Shown here piece after piece: positions 57,615 to 64,000 of a stretch of 64,000 nt of DNA. A program made the position numbers and the translations under genes. Each line of letters starts with the position of its first letter. Position 1 is the first letter of the stretch. The DNA lies in NCBI GenBank assembly GCA_965116715.1, contig OZ220724.1:2170001-2234000 (forward strand), in the 5' to 3' direction. Under the pieces are notes generated by a model, which worked only from the letters and a program-made list of their open reading frames with translations, was not told the origin of the DNA and ran no database searches. This DNA is from Poriferisodalis sp965116715 (GTDB lineage Bacteria; Actinomycetota; Acidimicrobiia; Acidimicrobiales; Poriferisodalaceae).

Positions 57615-59927
57615 ATGGCAGACACCGACAACCCAATCTTCGGCGGTCGCTACGAGCTGTTCAGCCGCATTGCGCGAGGCGGAATGTCCGAGGTGTTCCT
57701 GGGCCGTGACCGCCTGCTCGACCGGCCTGTTGCCGTCAAGGTCCTGTTCCCCGAGTTCGCGACCGACTCGTCATTCGTCGAACGGTTCCGGCGTGAGGCC
57801 CAAGCTGCCGCGAACCTGAGCCAGCCGAACGTGGTGGGCGTCTACGACTGGGGCAACCACGAGGGCACGTACTACATCGTGATGGAGTACGTCGAGGGCC
57901 GAAGCCTGGCTGAGGTCATCCGAAGCGACGGCCCGCTGCATCCCGATCGTGCTGCCGACATCGCCATCGACATCGCCGCTGCGCTTGCATTCGCCCACGG
58001 CAACGGCGTCGTGCACCGCGACATCAAGCCGGGCAACGTCATGATCACCCAGTCCGGCCAGGTCAAGGTGGCCGATTTCGGCATCGCGCGGGCGCTCGGC
58101 GGCGGGAACGACGACCTGACCCGCACCGGTTCGGTCATGGGCACGGCCACCTACCTGTCGCCCGAGCAGGCGCAGGGGCTCGATGCCGATCCGCGCAGCG
58201 ATGTGTACTCCCTGTCGGTCGTGCTCTACGAGGTGCTGACGGCTGGTCCGCCGTTCACCGGGGAGAGTCCCGTCGCCATCGCCTACAAGCACGTCCAGGA
58301 AGCGCCGGTCCCGCCGTCGCGCTACAACGCCGACGTTCCTCACGAGCTCGAGGCCATCTGCCTGCGTGGGCTCGCCAAGGATCCGGACGCGCGCTACGGC
58401 TCGGCCGCCGAGCTGCGCAACGACCTGCTGAGGTTCCGGGCGGGCCAGCCGACACATGCTGCAGCGACCGATATCACGGCGTACTTCCCCGCAGTGACGC
58501 CCGCCGCGCCCGAGGCAGCAGCGCACACACCTGCTGCTGAGCCCGCCGCGGCACCGTCGCAAGCTGCGGCACCCGCCTACCAGCAACCGCCCGCAGCTCC
58601 GCCGCCGCCATACGGCCGCCATTGGGGCGGCGCAGACCAATACGGCGCGCCGCAGTACCCGCAGGGGCCGCCGCCGGGCGCAGTGGAGCCGCCCGATCGC
58701 ACGCCGATGTGGATCACGCTGCTGGTGATCTTGCTGCTGGTCATCGCCGGGCTGGTGTTCCTGCTGGTCAACGACCGCGGCGAATCGGGGGTTGTGACCG
58801 AGCCCGAGAGCACCTCCGACGTGCGGCTGCGGGTGCCCAGCGTGGTGGGTCTGCACTTCACCGAAGCAGAGCGAGAGCTGGCCGACGTCGGCTTCGAACA
58901 CGTCAGCATCGAGTTCTCCGAACGCGACGACGTCGACGAGAATGTCGTGTTCCAGCAGAATCCGCGTGCCGGGCTGCTGCTCGCCGAGCCGAATGACCCC
59001 GACAATCCGATCACCCTGTTCGCGGCCGCGCCGCGCACGCTGATTTTGCTGCCCAACGTGGTCGGGCGGACCTACGAAGAGGCCGAGGCCATGCTCGTCA
59101 CCGCGGGCTTCAGCGTCGAGCGCATCGACGTTCGCAACGACAACTTGGCGATCGGGCTGGTGACCGAGCAGAGCATCCCGAGCACCGAGCAGCGCCCGGC
59201 GGGCACGATCGTGACGCTGACCGTCTCGGCGGGGCGGGGTGAGGTGGAGGTGCCACGCCTTGCCGGCCAGACCATCGACGACGCCAGAGTCACGCTGGCC
59301 CGCCTAGGACTCGTCGATCGGGTTGAGCGCGAGTTCTCCACCGAGTTCAGCGTCGGAACGGTGATCCGCAGCAGCCCCGATGCCGCTGAGCCGGTGGAAC
59401 GAGGCAGCGTCGTCACACTGATCGTGTCCGACGGGCCAGAGGAACTGGTGGTGCCGGCTCTCGAAGACTTCGGCACGACGCTGGCCGATCGGATCGAAGC
59501 CCAGCTCGTGGCGCTCGGCTTCACCGTGAAGCGCACCGCGCGCGAGGTGTCCAATCTCGACGTCAACACCAACGTCGTCCGGGACATCAGTCCGGAACCG
59601 GGAACGGTGCTCATCGCCGGTTCCGAAGTCGTGCTCCACATGTTCAAGCCGCCAGCGGTGCTGACGGTTCCCAGCCTGCAGGCACTGGAGACCTTCGATC
59701 CCGACGGGGTCGAAGCAGCCTTGACTGCACTGGGCTTCACGGTCGAGCGGCGCACGCAGTCGGTCGCTGACGGCGACCCCGCAGACGGGCAGGTCATCTC
59801 GCTCGATCCCCCGCCGGGTACCGACATCAGAGTCAACTACGACACCATCACCATGGTCATCGGCGCTGCCGAGTCTGACGGGGGCAGCCCGGACGATGGC
59901 GACGAACAAACCGATCCCGACAGCTAG
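57615..59927 (+). CDS. pknB: PknB-type Ser/Thr kinase with five PASTA repeats
   Basis: The ATG at 57615 gives about 770 residues; a GTG two codons upstream is possible. The kinase domain runs from YELFSRIARGGMSEVFLG (Gly loop) through VAVKVL (catalytic Lys), VVHRDIKPGNVM, and DFG to GTATYLSPEQ. A Pro/Ala-rich linker and a membrane helix (WITLLVILLLVIAGLVFLLV) follow. The outer part has five PASTA domains, for example VPSVVGLHFTEAERELADVG and LPNVVGRTYEEAEAMLVTAG. PASTA repeats bind muropeptides or lipid II in this family. The kinase probably controls the FHA proteins, PP2C and envelope genes beside it. Confidence 0.93.
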   Translation: MADTDNPIFGGRYELFSRIARGGMSEVFLGRDRLLDRPVAVKVLFPEFATDSSFVERFRREAQAAANLSQPNVVGVYDWGNHEGTYYIVMEYVEGRSLAEVIRSDGPLHPDRAADIAIDIAAALAFAHGNGVVHRDIKPGNVMITQSGQVKVADFGIARALGGGNDDLTRTGSVMGTATYLSPEQAQGLDADPRSDVYSLSVVLYEVLTAGPPFTGESPVAIAYKHVQEAPVPPSRYNADVPHELEAICLRGLAKDPDARYGSAAELRNDLLRFRAGQPTHAAATDITAYFPAVTPAAPEAAAHTPAAEPAAAPSQAAAPAYQQPPAAPPPPYGRHWGGADQYGAPQYPQGPPPGAVEPPDRTPMWITLLVILLLVIAGLVFLLVNDRGESGVVTEPESTSDVRLRVPSVVGLHFTEAERELADVGFEHVSIEFSERDDVDENVVFQQNPRAGLLLAEPNDPDNPITLFAAAPRTLILLPNVVGRTYEEAEAMLVTAGFSVERIDVRNDNLAIGLVTEQSIPSTEQRPAGTIVTLTVSAGRGEVEVPRLAGQTIDDARVTLARLGLVDRVEREFSTEFSVGTVIRSSPDAAEPVERGSVVTLIVSDGPEELVVPALEDFGTTLADRIEAQLVALGFTVKRTAREVSNLDVNTNVVRDISPEPGTVLIAGSEVVLHMFKPPAVLTVPSLQALETFDPDGVEAALTALGFTVERRTQSVADGDPADGQVISLDPPPGTDIRVNYDTITMVIGAAESDGGSPDDGDEQTDPDS

Positions 59928-59938
59928 CTTGACCCGTC

Positions 59939-60205
59939 ATGGCCCGGCCCCGCAAAACCAGCCGCATCACGCCCAAGGGCACGCGCCCGCAGAACGCGCC
60001 CGCACAGCAGCACAACACCGGCAGCGATGTCCCCCAGAGCGCCTCGTGGTTCGGCTGGCTGATCGTGGTGCTGCTCGGCCTCGGCACTGCGGTGATCGTG
60101 GCGAACTACATGAGCTGGCTGCCGGGCAGTCCCGCGAGTACGTGGATTGCCGTGGGCTTGGCCATCGTCCTGGTCGGCATCCTGCTGGCGACGCGCTGGC
60201 GGTAG
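59939..60205 (+). CDS. CrgA-like small division protein
   Basis: The 88-residue protein has a basic N-terminus (RPRKTSRITPKG), and two membrane helices near residues 37-56 (SWFGWLIVVLLGLGTAVIVA) and 66-84, ending TRWR, as in CrgA of actinobacteria (family motif near WFGWL and the end RWR). CrgA binds FtsZ-ring and PBP proteins. It is the next gene after pknB, 12 bp away. Confidence 0.75.
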   Translation: MARPRKTSRITPKGTRPQNAPAQQHNTGSDVPQSASWFGWLIVVLLGLGTAVIVANYMSWLPGSPASTWIAVGLAIVLVGILLATRWR

Positions 60206-60263
60206 CTGCTGCGAATCACACGCATGTGACTTTCCCCAGCGTGTGGAAAACCTGTGGGAACGC

Positions 60264-60521
60264 TCACTCGTCAGCGTTGGCGATGAGGTCCATTTCCTCG
60301 CTGCAGCAGCGGGGCGGCTCGGGGTGCTGCACCGGCGCGCGTGTCATGCGCATCTCGGTGCCGCAGAGGCTGCACCGGTAGGTGAGCCGCACCCGTCGCA
60401 GCTCTCCCGGCGGCGGGGGCGGGGGGATGGGTCTCGAGAACGTGGCCATCATTCGCAGGCCGAGCCGGTACACGATGTAGATGAACACCAGCGAGAGCGG
60501 CACGGCCAGCCACAGGCTCAC
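60264..60521 (-). CDS. Small membrane protein with zinc-ribbon-like cysteines
   Basis: The 85-residue protein has one N-terminal hydrophobic helix (WLAVPLSLVFIYIVYRLGL), a Pro-rich hinge (PPPPPPGE) and a small domain with cysteines CSLC near residue 51 and CC near residue 72 that could bind zinc. The family is not named with certainty. It is convergent with the CrgA-like gene. No partner is evident. Confidence 0.6.
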   Translation of the reverse strand: MSLWLAVPLSLVFIYIVYRLGLRMMATFSRPIPPPPPPGELRRVRLTYRCSLCGTEMRMTRAPVQHPEPPRCCSEEMDLIANADE

Positions 60522-60558
60522 GCCATCACGCTAACGGCGCTTGTGTCATTGTTTGTCT

Positions 60559-60819
60559 GTGCGGCCTTCTGGGACCGAGCCGGGGGACTTTGTCGAGTAC
60601 GACATGGATCTCTACGAGGCGCAGCGGCGCAGCGCCATGCGGGCTGCGCTGGAGGCCAGCCGGGCCGAGCTGTCGGCAGAGCTCGGCGTCGAGCTGCGGG
60701 TCGCCAGCGAGGGCAACGAGCTGGTGCTGGTGGACGCCGAAGGGATTCGCTACCGGGCGAGCTTGAACCCCCGTGGGCGACTGGTGCTGACGGCCGCTCG
60801 CAAGGCGAGCCTGCTCTAG
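60559..60819 (+). CDS. Hypothetical protein
   Basis: From the GTG at 60559 the product has 86 residues, largely helical and charged: QRRSAMRAALEASRAELSAELGV, then a beta-like end LVLVDAEGIRYRASLNPRGR. I do not recognise the family. It converges on the DUF3499-type gene, and the two stop codons share the CTAG at 60816-60819. Confidence 0.5.
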   Translation: MRPSGTEPGDFVEYDMDLYEAQRRSAMRAALEASRAELSAELGVELRVASEGNELVLVDAEGIRYRASLNPRGRLVLTAARKASLL

Positions 60820-61196
60820 CGCGAGGGTGCTGCCCGGAAGGCTCGCTCGAGCAGCGACGGCGGTGCCGGTTCGGGCTCGGGCATGGCTGCGGGTTCGGGG
60901 CGAGACCGGGGCCGGAAGAGCGATTCGGGGCTCTCGCCGGCCTCCGCGTCGGGCTCAGGCCGAGCCATGACGGGTTCTGGCTCGGGGGCCCGCTGATCAT
61001 CGAGCTCCCACCCCACCGGCACCTTGATCCGGTCGGCATGGGTCCGGCACAGCGGCATGACCATGTCGCGTTGGCGGGAGGTGCCGGCGATGGTGGCGGC
61101 GTCGAGGTCGTAGAGCCACGCCCTCGTTCCCGGCACGTCGTAGCCCAGCCCAGCGGTGGCCATCTCGGTGCACATCCCTCGAACACACTGCAACAT
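60816..61196 (-). CDS. DUF3499-type protein
   Basis: The 126-residue protein begins with a short Cys/His zinc-like module: CVRGMCTEMATAGLGYDVPG, then WLYDLDA and LCRTHADRIKVPVGWELDD, the layout of the actinobacterial DUF3499 family (first CxxxC, later Cxx H). The last 50 residues are a Glu/Pro-rich tail (EPEPVMARPEPDAEAGE). Function unknown. Alternative internal starts would not change the domain. Confidence 0.65.
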   Translation of the reverse strand: MLQCVRGMCTEMATAGLGYDVPGTRAWLYDLDAATIAGTSRQRDMVMPLCRTHADRIKVPVGWELDDQRAPEPEPVMARPEPDAEAGESPESLFRPRSRPEPAAMPEPEPAPPSLLERAFRAAPSR

Positions 61197-61345
61197 GGCC
61201 TCCGACGGTACCGGCGCGCCCCGCTCCGGGAGGGGATAGGCGCTCGGCTGACGAGGCCGCGGCCCGGTGCCGCAGGACCGATCTCGCTAGGGTTCACTGC
61301 GCCAGAAGCAGACCTGCGGCTGGCAAGCACACGAGGGGAGCAGCT

Positions 61346-62680
61346 GTGGTTGGCGGAGCATTGAAGTCCGCGAGCATGGACGATTTCGATCTGCGGATGT
61401 CCACCGAGGTCGAGCCGCTGTACGAAGCAGTCAAGACGTTCATCCGCGAGGAAGTCGACCCCATCACCGAGGAATTCCACCGGATGGGTGAGAACCGCGA
61501 AGACCGCTGGAGCTGGGCGCCAGGTCAGCTCGAACTGCTGGACAGTGCCAAGGCCAAGGCACGCGAGCAGGGTCTGTGGAACTTCTTCCTGCCAGACGCG
61601 GACACTGGCGAAGGGCTGAGCAATCTGGACTACGCCTACATCGCCAACGAGCTGGGCAAGAACCGGCTGGCCTCGGAATGCCTGAACTGCTCAGCACCCG
61701 ACACCGGCAACATGGAAGTCATCGAGCGTGTCGGCACCCCGGAACAGAAGAAACAGTGGCTCGAACCGCTGCTCGAAGGCAAGATCCGCTCCGCCTACGC
61801 CATGACCGAGCCTGCAGTGATGAGCTCGGACGCCAAGCAGGTGCAGACCAATGCCGTGCTCGACGGCGACGAGTGGCTGATCAACGGCGAGAAGTTCTAC
61901 ATCTCAGGTGCCGGCGACCCGCGCTGCAAGATCATGATCACCATGGTCCGCACCAACCCCGACGCGGACACCTACAAGCAGCAGTCGCAGATCCTCGTGC
62001 CGATCGACACGCCCGGCGTCAACATTCTCGGCCCGATGCATGTCTTCGGTGCCGACGACGCCCCGCACGGACACATGCACATCACGTTCGAAGACGTGCG
62101 CGTGCCCAGGGACAACATCCTGCTCGGCGAGGGCCGTGGCTTCGAGATCTCTCAGCTGCGGCTGGGCCCGGGTCGCATCCACCACTGCATGCGCTCCATC
62201 GGCGCCGCCGAGAAGGCCATCGAGATGATGGTCGACCGCGGCCTGTCACGCGAGGGCTTCGGCAAGAAGCTCATCAACCTGGGCAAGAACATGGAGATCG
62301 TGTCGCGGTCCCGCATTGAGGTCGAGGCCATGCGGCTGATGGTGCTGCGCGCGGCCAAGGCCATGGACACCCTCGGCAATGCCGAAGCCCGCATCTGGGT
62401 GAGCGCTGTCAAGGCGATGGTGCCTGAGAAGTGCTGCGACATCATCAACGAGGCCATCCAGATGCACGGCGCCGCCGGTGTCTCGCAGTGGTTCCCGCTG
62501 GCGGACATGTGGCATGCACAGCGCACGCTGCGGCTTGCCGACGGGCCCGATGAGGTGCATCACCATGTCGTGGCCCGGTCGGAGGTCAAGAGCCGCGAGA
62601 GCGAGCGTGCCATGGGAGAGGCCGCTGATCACACGCTCGGCGGGCCGGTTGCTCCAGCCATGGCGTTCTCTGGCCCCTAG
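61346..62680 (+). CDS. Acyl-CoA dehydrogenase family protein
   Basis: The 444-residue protein matches the acyl-CoA dehydrogenase group with a long N-terminus: VKTFIREEVDPITEEFHRMG, AYAMTEPAVMSSDAKQVQTN, GEKFYISGAGDPRCKIMI and FEISQLRLGPGRIHHCMRS. The C-terminus contains MHGAAGVSQWFPLADMWHAQRTL. The closest relatives are ACAD10/11-like. I use GTG 61346 because GAGGGGAG lies just upstream; ATG 61376 is an alternative without a site. Its stop codon shares CTAG with the convergent CoA ligase. Confidence 0.85.
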   Translation: MVGGALKSASMDDFDLRMSTEVEPLYEAVKTFIREEVDPITEEFHRMGENREDRWSWAPGQLELLDSAKAKAREQGLWNFFLPDADTGEGLSNLDYAYIANELGKNRLASECLNCSAPDTGNMEVIERVGTPEQKKQWLEPLLEGKIRSAYAMTEPAVMSSDAKQVQTNAVLDGDEWLINGEKFYISGAGDPRCKIMITMVRTNPDADTYKQQSQILVPIDTPGVNILGPMHVFGADDAPHGHMHITFEDVRVPRDNILLGEGRGFEISQLRLGPGRIHHCMRSIGAAEKAIEMMVDRGLSREGFGKKLINLGKNMEIVSRSRIEVEAMRLMVLRAAKAMDTLGNAEARIWVSAVKAMVPEKCCDIINEAIQMHGAAGVSQWFPLADMWHAQRTLRLADGPDEVHHHVVARSEVKSRESERAMGEAADHTLGGPVAPAMAFSGP

Positions 62681-64000
62681 GCGTGATGGGGGTCGCCGAG
62701 GTCTCGCAGGGCCCAGTCGCGTAGCTCGACCTTGCGGATCTTGCCGGAGGGCGTGGCTGGCATGTCTTTGACGAAGATCACGTGGCGGGGGATCTTGAAG
62801 CTGGCGATGCGGCCTTGGCAGCGTTCGATGAGCGAGTCCCCGGTGATCTCTGGTGAGGCTGTTGCGGTGAGCTGGACGAAAGCGACCGGGACTTCGACGA
62901 GGCGGGGGTCGGGGTAGCCGACCACCGCGATCTGCTCCACGCCGTCTACTTCGAGCAGGTAGCCCTCGACCTCGGCGGGTGAGACGTTCTCGCCGCCCAC
63001 CTTCAGCATGTCCTTGTGGCGGCCGATGAACACGGCGTGGCCGTCGGGCCGCATCCGTGCGATGTCGCCGGTGTCGAGCCAGCCGTCGTCGCCGAGCACT
63101 TCGGCGGTGGCCTCGGGGCGGCGCCAGTATTCCTCCATGACGGTGTAGCCGCGGACAAACAGCGCCCCCGGCGTGTCGGGCGGGCATTCCTCGCCGGTTG
63201 CGAGGTCACGGATCTGGTACTCGATGCCGTCCATGGGGTAGCCGGAGGCCTCGGTGCGCTGTTCGACGGAGTGCGTCGGGTGGCTGCAGCTCACGAACGC
63301 CCACGACTCGCTCATGCCCCAGCCCGAGATAGTCGGGCAGAACACCTCTTGTGCCCGCCGGGCGATGGGGGTGGACGACTCCATGCCCGCCGCGAGTGTT
63401 CCCATGCGCAGGCTGGACACATCGCGGGGATGCTCGTCTTGCGCTCGCAGCAGGTCACCCCAGTGCGAGTCGAACCCGTGCAGCACCGTGCCGCCCCGTG
63501 CCTCCACTTCTGCCAGCACCGCCGCCGGGTCGAAGACGTCGAACAGCACCTGGCAGCCGCCGGTGAGCACCGCTTGTATCGACACCTCGCCGTAGCCGAA
63601 CAGGTGGAACAGCGGCAGGTAGCTCATGTGGATGTCGTTGGCGGTGTGACCCAGCAGCATCGAACGCTCGCGGCTGTTGCGCAGCGGTCGGTGCGTGTGC
63701 ACGACGCCCTTGGGATGGCCGGTCGTGCCCGACGTGTACGCCAGCATCATGCGGTCGTCGACGGTCACGCTGGCGGCACGCTCGGCCAGCTCTGCGTCAG
63801 TGACGCTCTCGCCGGCCGCCAGCAGATCCTCCCAGCTCATCGCATCTGCCAAGGCGTCGTCTCGGGCGGCGCCGGTGAACACCAGCCGCTCGAGGTGCCC
63901 GGCGGCTGTGATCTCCTGATAGGCCTCGCAGAGCATCTGCCGGTAGTCGATTGGGCCGGACTGATCGATGGAGATCATGAACCGGCTCTCCGACTGCGCC
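62677..64000 (-). CDS. AMP-dependent acyl-CoA synthetase (5' end beyond the window)
   Basis: The 441 visible codons contain the adenylate-forming motifs LAYTSGTTGHPKGVVHTHR (A3), GWGMSESWAF (A5), GWLDTGDIARMRPDGHAVFI (A7), GRHKDMLKVGGENVSPAEVE, and the C-terminal catalytic lysine in TPSGKIRKVELRD (A10). The first roughly 110 residues are outside the window because the frame is open to 64000. These enzymes activate fatty or aromatic acids to CoA esters. The convergent acyl-CoA dehydrogenase suggests fatty or branched acid breakdown. Substrate unknown. Confidence 0.88.
   Translation of the reverse strand, partial: AQSESRFMISIDQSGPIDYRQMLCEAYQEITAAGHLERLVFTGAARDDALADAMSWEDLLAAGESVTDAELAERAASVTVDDRMMLAYTSGTTGHPKGVVHTHRPLRNSRERSMLLGHTANDIHMSYLPLFHLFGYGEVSIQAVLTGGCQVLFDVFDPAAVLAEVEARGGTVLHGFDSHWGDLLRAQDEHPRDVSSLRMGTLAAGMESSTPIARRAQEVFCPTISGWGMSESWAFVSCSHPTHSVEQRTEASGYPMDGIEYQIRDLATGEECPPDTPGALFVRGYTVMEEYWRRPEATAEVLGDDGWLDTGDIARMRPDGHAVFIGRHKDMLKVGGENVSPAEVEGYLLEVDGVEQIAVVGYPDPRLVEVPVAFVQLTATASPEITGDSLIERCQGRIASFKIPRHVIFVKDMPATPSGKIRKVELRDWALRDLGDPHHA

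Noticed and set aside
1..64000. CRISPR arrays, insertion sequences, prophage genes, rRNA genes
   Set aside because: No regular repeat-spacer pattern, transposase, integrase, capsid or rRNA sequence was seen on either strand.

Overview
The window comes from a high-GC Gram-positive bacterium, most likely an actinobacterium and plausibly one of the environmental Acidimicrobiia (lineage is my inference). The evidence is the FHA / PP2C / SEDS / PBP / PknB-PASTA locus followed by a CrgA-type protein, a PAC2 protein, a DUF3499-type protein, several acyl-CoA dehydrogenases, and GTG or TTG starts with many 1-4 bp stop/start overlaps. The background is roughly two-thirds G+C. No phage, insertion sequence, rRNA or CRISPR array is visible.

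Layout. Positions 1-12.3 kb hold housekeeping genes: 5' part of dnaX, the SRP RNA, tRNA-Ser(GGA), a fatty acid hydroxylase, tadA, tRNA-Ser(CGA), xseA-xseB, an S9 peptidase, a SURF1 protein, a PatB-type lyase, a TauE/SafE transporter, aroC, then a secreted Trp-rich protein with a small membrane protein. 12.3-19 kb is accessory: a PAC2 protein, an AT-richer patch with a lipoprotein and a trypsin-like protease whose signal peptide is interrupted by an amber codon, a beta-propeller lipoprotein, and an HEPN/MNT pair. 19-33 kb holds an acyl-CoA dehydrogenase, a fused 5-oxoprolinase, a flavoprotein, tRNA-Arg, larC-larB, an AbiE toxin-antitoxin pair, pheA, and small metabolic or unknown genes.

33-43.3 kb is a histidine utilisation region. 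An IclR-type regulator and hutH run rightward. hutU, a peptide-deformylase-like gene, hutF, hutI and an FAD oxidoreductase run leftward. No hutG is present. The deformylase-like gene sits where the N-formylglutamate deformylase is needed and is translationally coupled to hutF. Downstream, a 3' fragment of hutH is duplicated on the far side of a NYN-domain gene.

43.3-53.2 kb holds RidA, two divergent tRNA-Ser genes, a ClC channel, a nitroreductase, a rhodanese/MBL sulfur pair, a glutaryl-CoA dehydrogenase-like enzyme, a DUF4349 lipoprotein, an Ada/AlkA fusion with an Ogt methyltransferase, and tRNA-Leu. 53.2-60.2 kb is the cell-envelope signalling locus. Its penicillin-binding protein lacks all three transpeptidase motifs and its SEDS partner is altered at the presumed catalytic Asp, so the pair looks like a pseudo-enzyme version of the RodA-PbpA machine. 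60.2-64 kb holds small conserved genes, an acyl-CoA dehydrogenase, and a CoA ligase running off the end.

The main leads are the degenerate SEDS/PBP pair, the candidate HutG replacement, the amber-interrupted protease, and the hutH fragment flanking the NYN gene. No stretch longer than about 300 bases is without an annotated gene.
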